A stretch of 64,000 bases of DNA from Enhydrobacter sp. (GCF_030246845.1 NZ_CP126889.1:744001-808000), one strand, 5' to 3'; shown: positions 36,443-44,604, numbered from the stretch's first letter. The notes: generated by a model not told the origin, from the letters alone. Numbers and translations are program-made.

Positions 36443-36775
36443 TCATCCCTGGTTGATCAGCACCACGCCGCCAACGATCAGAACGATGCCGCCGATCTGT
36501 TTGAGACCGAATGGCTCCCCGAACAAGAAGTGCCCGAGCACGGCCACGATCGCATAGGACAGCGACACGCTGGGAAAGGCGATAGACACCGGCAGCTTGC
36601 GCAGGGCGATGATGTAGAGGAAGGCGGCGGAGCCGTAGAGTGCGAGCCCGCAGAGCGTCGACGGACGCAGGACCTGGGCCAGGAAATCCGGCGCATCCGC
36701 CCCCTGCTTCAGGAGAATCTGGCCGGCGATGCCGGCCAGGATGCCGAAGGCCAGCGCCACATACGAAACCAACAT
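36443..36775 (-). CDS. EmrE/ArnE-like small membrane transporter
   Basis: Protein of 110 aa with four helices (LVSYVALAFGILAGIAGQIL starts; LPVSIAFPSVSLSYAIVAVL; IGGIVLIVGGVVLI ends), resembling the SMR/EamA half-size subunits ArnE and ArnF that flip undecaprenyl-phosphate-aminosugars. The ATG at 36775 lies 4 nt after the stop of an ArnC-like transferase, which supports a flippase role. Longer in-frame starts would lie inside that gene. Confidence 0.75.
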   Translation of the reverse strand: MLVSYVALAFGILAGIAGQILLKQGADAPDFLAQVLRPSTLCGLALYGSAAFLYIIALRKLPVSIAFPSVSLSYAIVAVLGHFLFGEPFGLKQIGGIVLIVGGVVLINQG

Positions 36776-36779
36776 TGTC

Positions 36780-37814
36780 TTACGGTCCCAGCTGAGAGAT
36801 CTGGCGATGCGGCTGCCCGGCCGCCTTCGTATCGGCAGTCGGCCGCTCGACCTTGAGCCCATCGCCGGCGTCGGCCGGGTTCCGCCGGAAGATCTCGCGA
36901 ACGACATATTGCGGCTTGCGGTTCACGGCGAGGAACATGCGCCCCAGATATTCGCCGATCAGGCCGACGACAACGAGCTGCACGCCGGCCAGCACGAGCA
37001 CCGCCACCATCAGCGAGGCCCAGCCCTGCGGCGCCTTGCGGGCCGAGATCGCCTCGACGATCACGATGATTGCCGCGAGTGCGCCCAGCGTGCCGAACGC
37101 GATGCCGAACAGGGTCGCGAACCGCAGCGGGATCACCGAGAAATTGGAGAACATGGAGAGCCACAGCCTGAAGAGGCGGGGCAGCGTATAGTTCGAGCGT
37201 CCCTCGATGCGCGGCAGATGCTCGACCTGCAGCCGGCCGACATTCTGCGTGATCTGGAAGACGAGCCCGTCTACGTAGGGATACGGGCCCTCGTAGGTCG
37301 CCACGATGTGCTCGCGTACGAAGGCCGACAGGCAGCGGAAGCTCGAGAGGTAGAGGCCGCGCGGCTTGTCGATCAGCCGGTCGGCGCACCAATTGGTGAA
37401 GCGGCTGCCGAGGTTGCGCCACGCGGCATGCTTCTTCTCGTCGTAGTAAGTGTAGACCGCGTCGTAGCTGCCGTCGCGCGCGTACTCGAACAGGCGCTTC
37501 ACCTCGCCCGGTGGATTCTGCAGATCGTCGTCCATCGTGATCGTGTAGGTGCCGCGCGCGCGGGAAAGACCCGCCATGACGGCATTGTGCTCGCCGTAGT
37601 TCCGGCTGAGGCTCAGCACCGTCACCGGCGGGCCGGGGTCGGCGGCAAGCTGCTTGCAGACTTCGAGGCTGTTGTCGGGACTGCCATCCACCACGAGCAC
37701 GATCTCGAGGCCGCCCGGAATGTCGAGGGCGCGCAGCGCGCCGACGAGCTCGCCGACCGTGGCCGCGCCGTTGTAGACCGGCACGACGATCGAGAGCGCG
37801 GGATCATCAGCCAT
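36780..37814 (-). CDS. ArnC/DPM1-like polyprenyl-phosphate glycosyltransferase
   Basis: GT2 protein of 344 aa. The soluble catalytic part has SIVVPVYNGA, VLVVDGSPDNS and the Asp cluster MDDDLQNPP (about 92-100); two helices follow (about residues 228-253 and 268-292), the layout of transferases that load a sugar on undecaprenyl phosphate at the inner membrane. The C-terminal end RRNPADAGDG is cytosolic. It overlaps the methyltransferase gene upstream by 8 nt and leads directly to the ArnE-like gene. Confidence 0.88.
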   Translation of the reverse strand: MADDPALSIVVPVYNGAATVGELVGALRALDIPGGLEIVLVVDGSPDNSLEVCKQLAADPGPPVTVLSLSRNYGEHNAVMAGLSRARGTYTITMDDDLQNPPGEVKRLFEYARDGSYDAVYTYYDEKKHAAWRNLGSRFTNWCADRLIDKPRGLYLSSFRCLSAFVREHIVATYEGPYPYVDGLVFQITQNVGRLQVEHLPRIEGRSNYTLPRLFRLWLSMFSNFSVIPLRFATLFGIAFGTLGALAAIIVIVEAISARKAPQGWASLMVAVLVLAGVQLVVVGLIGEYLGRMFLAVNRKPQYVVREIFRRNPADAGDGLKVERPTADTKAAGQPHRQISQLGP

Positions 37815-38547
37815 CGCGTGACGCCACCAGGATCAGGGAGCCGCCGAAGGGAAGGCGCAGGCCGCATCGGATCGCCGCACGCTCGACCGCGAGCAGGGCG
37901 GAGAACATCGAGTCCTGCCAGGGCGGAAATTCGCGCACGTCGCTTTCGGCATCGTCCTTCTCGATCAGTCTGTGCAGGAGCATCAGCGGAAACAGCAGTG
38001 TATTCCAGTAGGTCGATCTCACGACGCGAAAGCCGTGACTGGCGAGCAGCCTGCGCGCCTCGCCACGGGTGAAGCGCCGGACATTGTGCACGCGCCTGTC
38101 ATGCGCCGACAACAGCCATGAATAAGCAGGCAGGTTGAAGATGGCGACGCCGTTCGGCGCGAGGCAGCGCCGGGCCTCCTCCAGGGCCGCCGAAGGCTCG
38201 ACGCCGGCATGGCAAAGCACGTCGAGCGACAGATAGGCGGCGATCCTGGCGTCGCCCAGCGGCATTTCGGTGACCGACCCCACCACGATCGGCCGCTGTG
38301 TCTTGGCGAGCGCAAGCGCCGCCGCATTGGCATCGTATTCGAGACCGATCGTGACATGGCTGCCGACGCTGGCGCCGAGCTTTGCCAGCATGCCGCCGGT
38401 GCCGCATCCCGCATCCAGCGCGCATCCCGCCACGTCCGATCGTTCGAGCGCCCGCCGGAGCAGGTCGGCGACGAGCAGGCGCAGGCCGCGGTACCACCAC
38501 ATGCGGTCCTCCACCGCGTGCATGCGCTCGTACTCCGCCCGTTCCAC
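37807..38547 (-). CDS. Class I SAM-dependent methyltransferase
   Basis: Protein of 246 aa. SAM-binding motif I is ALDAGCGTGGMLAKLG, motif II area GSVTEMPLGDARIAAYLSLD. It starts with GTG. The end of the gene overlaps the ArnC-like gene by 8 nt, so it probably methylates a sugar or lipid intermediate of the same glycan module, although a small-molecule substrate cannot be excluded. Divergent from the GT-C-like membrane protein. Confidence 0.85.
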   Translation of the reverse strand: MERAEYERMHAVEDRMWWYRGLRLLVADLLRRALERSDVAGCALDAGCGTGGMLAKLGASVGSHVTIGLEYDANAAALALAKTQRPIVVGSVTEMPLGDARIAAYLSLDVLCHAGVEPSAALEEARRCLAPNGVAIFNLPAYSWLLSAHDRRVHNVRRFTRGEARRLLASHGFRVVRSTYWNTLLFPLMLLHRLIEKDDAESDVREFPPWQDSMFSALLAVERAAIRCGLRLPFGGSLILVASRDG

Positions 38548-38604
38548 GCGCCCGCGCTCCCCGCATGTCGCCCCGGTGTCCGCTTATGATATCTTCGCCG
38601 CGCC

Positions 38605-40182
38605 TTGCCAACCGCCACCACCAAGCCCCCTCTGCAGTCGCCACCCATCGAACGCCTCCTGATGGTGCTGCTGTTCGCGCTGCCGATCCTGTGGCTGGCG
38701 GGCTATTTCTTCCCGCCGATCAATCACGACGTCGGCGCTATTCTCGCCGTCTCGCGCCGCTGGATCGACGGTCAGAAGCTCTATGTCGACGTAATCGACG
38801 AGAACCTGCCGCTCACCTTCATTGTGCATGCCCTGCCGGTATTGACCGCCAAGATCCTCCCCGGCGGCATACCGTTCTGGTTCACCGCCTGGGTGGTGGC
38901 GGGCATCTTCGGTTCGTTCTTTGCCTGCAGCCGGTTGATCCGACTGGTGCCGTCGGCCGACCATGCGCTGACGGCGGGCCTGCTGCCGCCGGTTCTGCTG
39001 TTCCTGTTCACGGTGCTGCCGAACGAGCATTTCGGCCAGCGCGAGCACATCATGTTCGTCGCCACCGCGCCCTATCTCTTCGCCTCGATGGCGCGCGCGG
39101 AGGGCGTGTCGACCTCGCGCGGCACCGCGATGGCGATCGGCCTGGTGGCCGGCGTCGCTTTCGCGCTCAAGCCCTATTTCCTTGCCATCCCGGCCGCGGT
39201 CGAGCTCTACCTCCTGATCCGCCGCGGCTGGCGCCGGTCGTTCCGCGACGAGATCCCGTGGTCGATCCTGGCGGTCGCCGTGGTCCATCTCGTGCTGATG
39301 TACACGGTGTTCTCCGCCTACGGCCGCTTCGTGATGCCGCTCGCCATCGAGGCCTACTCGCCGATCGGCGACGCCGGCTGGTGGGAGATCCTGACCGGCG
39401 ACGTGATGGCGCCGACCCTGATCGCGCTCCTGATCTTCGGCGCCTTCGCCGTGTTCCTGACCCGCACCGTGGCGGCACGCGTAGTGGTCGCGTTCGGTAT
39501 TGGCGCCGCGGTGTCCGCCATCGCCCAGGCCAAGGGCTGGCCCTATCATCTGCTGCCCGCCCTTTCGATCGCGATCCTGCTGGCAGCGCTCACCATCTCG
39601 CAGACGGTCGATCGCTATCTGCCGATCAGCCGCAGCGGCCACCGGCTGCCGGTGGCGGTGATCTCGGCGACGCTCATGGTGTTGCTCTATTTCCAGGCGG
39701 CGCTCTACACGCCGCCCTTCTTCAAGCAGCGCCAGTACGAGGACTCGGTTGGCGGAATCCTGCGCCATATCGTCGAGCAGAACGCCCCGCACCGCACGAT
39801 CATGACGCTCTCGCCCGGCATCTATCCGTTCTGGCCGATGCTGAACTACGTCCACGGCCGCATGACCATGCGGTTCCTGACGATGTGGGTGCTGCAGGGC
39901 GTCTATGCGACCTGTGAGGACTTTCCGGCGCTCTACAATCCGCCCGACACGATGTCCGACACCGAGAAGTTCGTGTACGACGCCGTCTCGCAGGACTTCG
40001 CCGACGGCAAGCCCGATCTCCTGATCGTCGATACGATCCCCGGCATGCCGCGCTGCCAAGGCAAGATCTTCGACTATCTCGAGTACTTCCGCCAGAACAA
40101 GGTGTTCGCCGATGCCTTCAGGCACTACGAGCACCTGATGGATTTCGATCGCTACCAGATCTATCGCCGCAAGAAACGCTGA
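38605..40182 (+). CDS. Polytopic GT-C-like membrane protein
   Basis: Protein of 525 aa with about ten to eleven transmembrane helices in the first 370 residues and a soluble periplasmic C-terminal domain. The first extracytoplasmic loop carries an acidic pair typical of GT-C transferases (NHDVGAIL; YVDVIDENLPLTF). No specific family is recognised, but with the divergent ArnC-like and ArnE-like genes it fits a transferase using a polyprenyl-linked sugar. A TTG start at 38605 is used because the first helix begins shortly after; TATGAT lies at 38585-38590. The next start, ATG 38662, would cut into that helix. Confidence 0.7.
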   Translation: MPTATTKPPLQSPPIERLLMVLLFALPILWLAGYFFPPINHDVGAILAVSRRWIDGQKLYVDVIDENLPLTFIVHALPVLTAKILPGGIPFWFTAWVVAGIFGSFFACSRLIRLVPSADHALTAGLLPPVLLFLFTVLPNEHFGQREHIMFVATAPYLFASMARAEGVSTSRGTAMAIGLVAGVAFALKPYFLAIPAAVELYLLIRRGWRRSFRDEIPWSILAVAVVHLVLMYTVFSAYGRFVMPLAIEAYSPIGDAGWWEILTGDVMAPTLIALLIFGAFAVFLTRTVAARVVVAFGIGAAVSAIAQAKGWPYHLLPALSIAILLAALTISQTVDRYLPISRSGHRLPVAVISATLMVLLYFQAALYTPPFFKQRQYEDSVGGILRHIVEQNAPHRTIMTLSPGIYPFWPMLNYVHGRMTMRFLTMWVLQGVYATCEDFPALYNPPDTMSDTEKFVYDAVSQDFADGKPDLLIVDTIPGMPRCQGKIFDYLEYFRQNKVFADAFRHYEHLMDFDRYQIYRRKKR

Positions 40183-40191
40183 GAGTCCGCG

Positions 40192-40659
40192 TCAGCCCTC
40201 ATCCCATCTGCCGCGCACTTTTGCCCGCAGCGCCTCGGGGATCTTGTCGAGATCGGGCACCTTGAACACGCCGGACGCGACCAGCACGACCTCTCCGCCG
40301 CAGACGAGATCGCAACTGCAGAAGCAGAAGTTGACAGTGCGGCGCGCGATCCGCGCCGTTCCTTCCAGCCACTGGCCCAGCCGCGCCCCGCGCACGAACT
40401 CGGTGCTGAGCGACACGGTAGGATGCGGCCAGCGAATGCCGGTGGCATGGCCCGATCCCGCGCCCATCACCATGTCGGCGACCGTGACCAGCAGGCCGCC
40501 ATGCGCCCAGCCCATGGGGTTGCCGTGGCGTGGCTCGAGCGGCAAGCCGACCCGGAGCCTCTCGCCCTCCGCCTTGCACCAGAGCGGCCCGATCAGCCCG
40601 ACGAAATCGTCGGTGACGCCGAGCTTGCGGAAGCCCTCGGGAACGAGCGGCGCGGTCAT
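40192..40659 (-). CDS. PaaI-type thioesterase
   Basis: Hot-dog thioesterase of 155 aa. The family motif appears as GNPMGWAHGGLLVTVADMVM, followed by SLSTEFVRGARLGQW. Hydrolyses acyl-CoA or phenylacetyl-CoA-type thioesters. ATG 40659 overlaps the previous stop (ATGA). Last gene of the acyl-CoA operon read leftward. Confidence 0.88.
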   Translation of the reverse strand: MTAPLVPEGFRKLGVTDDFVGLIGPLWCKAEGERLRVGLPLEPRHGNPMGWAHGGLLVTVADMVMGAGSGHATGIRWPHPTVSLSTEFVRGARLGQWLEGTARIARRTVNFCFCSCDLVCGGEVVLVASGVFKVPDLDKIPEALRAKVRGRWDEG

Positions 40660-41099
40660 ATCGGCAGTCCATTGGCGGAAGCGGCGAGACGATCGAGCGC
40701 CTTGCGCACGACGGGCGCGAACGACACGGCCCGGTGCGTTTCCTCGTTCAGCGACACCATGATCGCCTTGAGCACGGCCGTGCAGTTGCCCTCTCCGTCG
40801 AACAGCGCATGACCCACCACGCACTTGCGCTCGTGCGCCTCGATCAGGCGCGCGCAGGCGGTCGCCGTGCCGGGATAGAACATCTGCCGCTTGAAATCGA
40901 CCTCAAGCCGTCCCACCACTAGGCGAAAGGGCGGCAGGCCCTTGCGCACGACTTCGCGCAGATAGGAGACGCGCACGCTCTCCAGGAGCTGCAGGAACGC
41001 GACGTTGTTCACATGCCCGTTGGCATCGACATCGGCGAAGCGCAGACGCTCCGACGTCACGAAGCCATAAATGCCGCGATCGGCCAGATCGAACGCCAT
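40656..41099 (-). CDS. YbgC/4HBT-like acyl-CoA thioesterase
   Basis: Hot-dog protein of 147 aa. The 4-hydroxybenzoyl-CoA thioesterase-like motif is RFADVDANGHVNNVAFLQLL with the catalytic Asp in the expected place. It lies 5 nt after the VOC gene and overlaps the PaaI gene, so translation is coupled along the operon. Confidence 0.87.
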   Translation of the reverse strand: MAFDLADRGIYGFVTSERLRFADVDANGHVNNVAFLQLLESVRVSYLREVVRKGLPPFRLVVGRLEVDFKRQMFYPGTATACARLIEAHERKCVVGHALFDGEGNCTAVLKAIMVSLNEETHRAVSFAPVVRKALDRLAASANGLPI

Positions 41100-41104
41100 G
41101 AAGC

Positions 41105-41950
41105 CTAACGCTCCGCAAATTCGAGGGTGAGGTGAGCCGCTTCGGACGGCGGAACCAGCAGGCGTTCGCCGTCCGGCTTCAAGATCCTCACGCCGTTCTT
41201 CCTCAGGAGGGCTTCGCAGCCGGAGAGGCTTTCGACGCGCAGCCGCAGCAGCGCCGGATGATCGTCCGGCCGCACCGGCACGATGCCCGGATAGCGCGCG
41301 GCATAGGCCTCGCGCGCCAGGTACCGGATCGGCTGCGTGCCGGTATCGACTCTCAGCGTGTCGCCGTCCCGCGCCACGGCGCCGGCACCAAAGTACTTCT
41401 CGAGCGTACCGATCCATTTCGCGGGCTGCTCCGCGATCACCGTGACGCCCAGAATGCCTCGTGCCCCGTTCGGATGCCTCGCCCATTCGGGCCGATAGAC
41501 GAACTGCGGTGTGAGATGCTCGCAGACGAACAGGCCCACGACGGGCATATGCCTCTTGGGAATGCGCACCGTCCGGAAGCGCGCCTGCTCCGTCCTGCCA
41601 TCGATCTCCACGGCGCGATCGAACGCGAGCGGCGCGTCGGGCTGCAATCCGGCCGCCTGGAAAGCCTGCCAGGCGAGATCGGCGCCGTCGGTCGCCAGCG
41701 CGACGTTGGCGAGGCCGCCGCCGCTCTTCAGCCACTCCCTCCGCTCGGCATTGAACTCGGTGTCCTCGACGATGCCCAGGATCTCGAAGTAGTCGCGCTC
41801 GAAGATCATCAGATGGTTGGCGGTGCCGAGCTTCTTGTGGAAACCGCGCGGCTGGACCTGGAAGCCGAGCCGTTCGTAAGCGGCCTGCGCCGCATCGATG
41901 CCATCGACCATGACGACCACATGATCGATGCCCTTGACCGGCCGCATCAT
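41105..41950 (-). CDS. VOC (glyoxalase-like) family protein
   Basis: Protein of 281 aa with glyoxalase-like modules. It begins VKGIDHVVVMVDGIDAAQAA, contains LMIFERDYFEILGI and a second half around residue 145 (RGILGVTVIAEQPAKWIGTL). Such proteins bind metal and catalyse isomerisation, epimerisation or ring cleavage. ATG 41950 overlaps the MaoC stop (ATGA). In the context of CoA enzymes it may act as an epimerase or lyase on a CoA or aromatic substrate; not proven. Confidence 0.82.
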   Translation of the reverse strand: MMRPVKGIDHVVVMVDGIDAAQAAYERLGFQVQPRGFHKKLGTANHLMIFERDYFEILGIVEDTEFNAERREWLKSGGGLANVALATDGADLAWQAFQAAGLQPDAPLAFDRAVEIDGRTEQARFRTVRIPKRHMPVVGLFVCEHLTPQFVYRPEWARHPNGARGILGVTVIAEQPAKWIGTLEKYFGAGAVARDGDTLRVDTGTQPIRYLAREAYAARYPGIVPVRPDDHPALLRLRVESLSGCEALLRKNGVRILKPDGERLLVPPSEAAHLTLEFAER

Positions 41951-42411
41951 GCCGGCCGTCGCCGCACCATGTTGATGCCCTTGGCCGTCATGACGAGCTC
42001 GCCCTTCTGGTTGACGGCGTGCCAGCTCTCGTGGATGACGCCGAGCTCCGGCTTGCTTTTCGACGGCACCTTGGCCGCGCATTCGACCCAGGCCGTCAGC
42101 GTGTCGCCCGGCCGCACCGGCTTCAGCCATCGGATCTCGTCGACGCCCGGCGAGCCCAGCGCCGTGCGCTTGTCGAGATAGTTGTCGACAAAGAGGCGCA
42201 TCAGCTTGGCGCAGACCTGCCAGCCCGAGGCGATCAGGCCGCCGAACAGCGACTGCCGTGCCCTCGCAGCGTCGAGGTGAAAATCCTGCGGATCGTAGAG
42301 TCGCGCGAACTCGACGATTTCCTGCTCTGAGAAACGCGTCGAGCCCAGCGGATATTTCCTGCCGACCTCGTAGTCGTCCCAATAGCGCGGGGCGTTCAAG
42401 GATGCATCCAT
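41947..42411 (-). CDS. MaoC-like dehydratase
   Basis: Hot-dog dehydratase of 154 aa: YWDDYEVGRKYPLGSTRFSE, the hydratase motif as YDPQDFHLDA, and GLIASGWQVCAKLMRLFVD. Hydrates an enoyl-CoA. It sits 25 nt downstream of the acyl-CoA dehydrogenase, giving the logical order dehydrogenation then hydration. The end overlaps the VOC gene. Confidence 0.9.
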   Translation of the reverse strand: MDASLNAPRYWDDYEVGRKYPLGSTRFSEQEIVEFARLYDPQDFHLDAARARQSLFGGLIASGWQVCAKLMRLFVDNYLDKRTALGSPGVDEIRWLKPVRPGDTLTAWVECAAKVPSKSKPELGVIHESWHAVNQKGELVMTAKGINMVRRRPA

Positions 42412-42436
42412 CGGGCTGCAAGATGCGGTGCCTTCG

Positions 42437-43600
42437 TCAGTCTGACAAGACCTGGCCGAACCGCTTGGCGATCTCCTCCAGCATCACCTCCGACGCCCCG
42501 CCACCGATCGCCTGCACGCGCGCATCGCGCGCCATGCGCTCGATCGCGCTTTCGCGCACGAAACCCATGCCGCCATGGAACTGCACGCAGTCGTACAGCA
42601 CCGCGTTCACCAGGTCGCCGGCCAGCGCCTTCACCATCGATACCTGCGCGACGCAATCGACGCCCCGGGCATCGAGCGAGGCGGTGTGGTGCACGAGCTG
42701 GCGCGCCGCCTCGACCTCGGCCAGTCGGCGCGAAAGCCGCTGCCGGATCGCCTGCTTCTCCCACAAGGGCACACCGAAGGCGATGCGTTGATTTACATGC
42801 TCGAAGGTCAGGCGGAGCGCCTCGCGCGCCTCGGCCATCGCCATCGCGCCGATCACCAGCCGCTCGGTCTGGAAGTTGGCCATGATGGCGTAGAAGCCGC
42901 GATTCTCCTCGCCCAGCACGTTTTCCGACGGCACGCGGCAATCCTCGAACACGAGCTCAGCGGTATCCGAGCAGCGCCAGCCCGTCTTGTCGAGTGCGCG
43001 GCCGACGTGGAAGCCGGGCGTGCCCTTCTCGACCATGAACATGGTGAGGGCACGGCTGCCCTTGGCCGCGGGATCGGTGCGCGCCGCGACGAAGTAAAGG
43101 TCGCCATGCACCCCGTTGGTGATGAACATCTTCGCGCCGTTCAGCACGTAGCTGTCGCCGTCGCGCACCGCGCGGGTGCGGATGCCCGCGACATCGGATC
43201 CGGTGCCGGGCTCGGTGACGGCAACCGCCGTGATCGTCCGGCCGGCCATGACGCCCGGCAGATACCGCTCGTGCTGCCGCTTGCTGCCGAAGCGCACCAG
43301 ATGAGGGCTCGCCATGTCGGTATGGACGAGCACGGTGATGGCGAAGCCGCCAAAGGTCGACCGTCCCACCTCCTCGGCCAAGATCACCGACGCGCGGGCA
43401 TCGAGGCCTGAGCCGCCCAGCGCCTCGGGAACCCGCAGCGAGAGGAAACCGAGCTCGCCCATCTCCCGAAGCACGCTGCGCGGCACGAACCCGGCCTGCT
43501 CCCATTGCGGCCCGTGAGGCTTCACCTTCTCCTCGACGAAGCGGCGAAGCTGGGCCCGGATCAGGTCATGCTCTTCACGAAGACGGCCCCTCGATTTCAC
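42437..43600 (-). CDS. Acyl-CoA dehydrogenase
   Basis: FAD enzyme of 387 aa. Typical segments: AVTEPGTGSDVAGIRTRA (FAD/substrate), FITNGVHGDLYFVAARTD, TERLVIGAMAMAEAREAL, and the C-terminal QFHGGMGFVRESAIERMARD. The Glu base region lies near YDCVQFHGGMG. GTG 43600, preceded by AAGGGG, is preferred because the resulting length and N-terminus match the family; the open frame continues upstream but crosses the promoter of the divergent bfd gene. First gene of a five-gene operon (dehydrogenase, MaoC, VOC, two thioesterases). Confidence 0.9.
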   Translation of the reverse strand: MKSRGRLREEHDLIRAQLRRFVEEKVKPHGPQWEQAGFVPRSVLREMGELGFLSLRVPEALGGSGLDARASVILAEEVGRSTFGGFAITVLVHTDMASPHLVRFGSKRQHERYLPGVMAGRTITAVAVTEPGTGSDVAGIRTRAVRDGDSYVLNGAKMFITNGVHGDLYFVAARTDPAAKGSRALTMFMVEKGTPGFHVGRALDKTGWRCSDTAELVFEDCRVPSENVLGEENRGFYAIMANFQTERLVIGAMAMAEAREALRLTFEHVNQRIAFGVPLWEKQAIRQRLSRRLAEVEAARQLVHHTASLDARGVDCVAQVSMVKALAGDLVNAVLYDCVQFHGGMGFVRESAIERMARDARVQAIGGGASEVMLEEIAKRFGQVLSD

Positions 43601-43613
43601 CTGATTTGGCCCC

Positions 43614-43642
43614 TTGACCTGTTTGCGAACGCCTCTTATCTT
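43614..43642 (+). promoter_or_regulatory. sigma70-type promoter of bfd
   Basis: TTGACC (43614-43619), 17-bp spacer, TATCTT (43637-43642). Start of transcription expected near 43649, inside the Fur-box-like palindrome. On the opposite strand TTGCGA (43663-43658) and GATAAG (43640-43635), also 17 bp apart, could drive the acyl-CoA operon. Confidence 0.55.
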
Positions 43643-43647
43643 CGTGG

Positions 43648-43662
43648 TGCGAGTAAGTCGCA
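43648..43662. promoter_or_regulatory. Fur-box-like palindrome upstream of bfd
   Basis: TGCGAGTAAGTCGCA: perfect 5-bp arms TGCGA/TCGCA around a 5-bp centre, like alphaproteobacterial Fur sites. It covers the expected transcription start of the ferredoxin gene and the -35 of the divergent operon, a position suited to iron-dependent repression. Confidence 0.6.
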
Positions 43663-43688
43663 ACTGCATTGGAAAGACGTCCGCCAGA

Positions 43689-43892
43689 ATGTATATCTGC
43701 ATCTGTCGCGCCATTCGAGATCGTGATGTCGACGCCGCCGTCCGGGCCGGCGCCCAGCGGCCCGTGGACGTCTTCCGGGCGTGCGGCCAGACCCCGCAAT
43801 GCGGCGGCTGTGCGGCGGACATGCGCAAGCGGATCGGCCAGACGATCGCCGACGAACAGGCCGCTCCCCAGGTGTTGCTCGCCGCCGACTGA
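43689..43892 (+). CDS. bfd: Bacterioferritin-associated ferredoxin Bfd
   Basis: [2Fe-2S] protein of 67 aa. It starts MYICICRAIRDRDV with cluster ligands Cys4, Cys6, Cys38 and Cys41 (CGQTPQCGGC), the same spacing as the well-studied Bfd. It reduces ferric iron in bacterioferritin to release Fe2+ when iron is scarce. It converges on the bacterioferritin gene with 3 nt between stops. Fur-box and promoter lie just upstream, in line with iron-starvation control. Confidence 0.92.
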   Translation: MYICICRAIRDRDVDAAVRAGAQRPVDVFRACGQTPQCGGCAADMRKRIGQTIADEQAAPQVLLAAD

Positions 43893-43895
43893 CGC

Positions 43896-44381
43896 TCAGT
43901 CGGCGTCCTCCTCTTCTCCGATCTGGGTCTGCAGGTAGTTCTGCTCGCCCACCTTCTCGAGGAGGGCGAGTTCCGTTTCCAGAAAGTCGATATGGGATTC
44001 GGCGTCATCCAGGATGTCGACCGCGATCTCGCGGCTGACATAGTCTTGGGCGCTCTCGCACGCCGCTATGGTTCCGAGCAGATCGGCACGTGCGGCCGTT
44101 TCGAGCCTGAGGTCGGCATTCAGACATTCAGGAACAGTCTCGCCGATGCCGAGCCGGCCGAGATCCTGCAGGTTTGGCAAGCCCTCGAGCAACAGGATGC
44201 GCTGGATCAGCCGGTCGGCATGCTTCATCTCGCCGATCGACTCGTCGTAGATTTTCTTGCCCAGCCGTTCGAAGCCCCAGTGCTTCATCATCCGGGCATG
44301 CAGGAAGTACTGATTGATGGCGGTGAGCTCGTTCTTTAGAAGCTTGTTCAGTTCGGCGATGATCTGCGGGTTGCCTCTCAT
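43896..44381 (-). CDS. bfr: Bacterioferritin Bfr with altered ferroxidase ligand
   Basis: Iron-storage protein of 161 aa that aligns without gaps to Escherichia coli Bfr from memory. Heme ligand Met52 is kept ([10 protein letters not shown]), as are ferroxidase-centre Glu18, Glu51, His54, Glu94 and His130. The usual Glu127 is Ala (DDAESHID, residues 125-132), with Glu128 beside it. This could weaken or rearrange the diiron site. ATG follows GGAGG on the minus strand. Convergent with bfd; divergent from sodB, with a 223-bp shared region. Confidence 0.93.
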   Translation of the reverse strand: MRGNPQIIAELNKLLKNELTAINQYFLHARMMKHWGFERLGKKIYDESIGEMKHADRLIQRILLLEGLPNLQDLGRLGIGETVPECLNADLRLETAARADLLGTIAACESAQDYVSREIAVDILDDAESHIDFLETELALLEKVGEQNYLQTQIGEEEDAD

Positions 44382-44465
44382 GACAAGCCTCCGAGCTGGT
44401 TCTCCCCAAGAACACTAGCGCCGCTTCATCCTCAAAACAAAAGAAGACATCGCATCGTGTTGCTT

Positions 44466-44492
44466 CGGCTTGCAAATCACTCCGGCTTGCAA
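44466..44492. repeat. Direct repeats of CGGCTTGCAA in bfr-sodB intergenic region
   Basis: CGGCTTGCAA occurs at 44466-44475 and 44483-44492, 17 bp apart (nearly two helical turns centre to centre). Each contains the palindrome TTGCAA. Placement between divergent iron/oxidative-stress genes suggests tandem regulator sites. Confidence 0.4.
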
Positions 44493-44510
44493 TTCGGCCG
44501 ATAATGGCCA

Positions 44511-44534
44511 TTTCGCGGGCACTTGCCTGCGAAA
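44511..44534 (+). promoter_or_regulatory. Hairpin in probable sodB leader
   Basis: TTTCGCGGGC, loop ACTT, GCCTGCGAAA: ten paired positions with one G-U. It lies 7-8 nt downstream of GATAAT (44500-44505), a candidate -10, so it would form at the very 5' end of the sodB mRNA. Could stabilise the message or be a protein site; no U-run follows, so it is not a simple terminator. Confidence 0.4.
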
Positions 44535-44604
44535 ATGCGACGCAACAATAAATGCAGGCAGACGTTCCATAGTCCGGGCCCTCGTAAACCTAGGGAGTTC
44601 AGCC

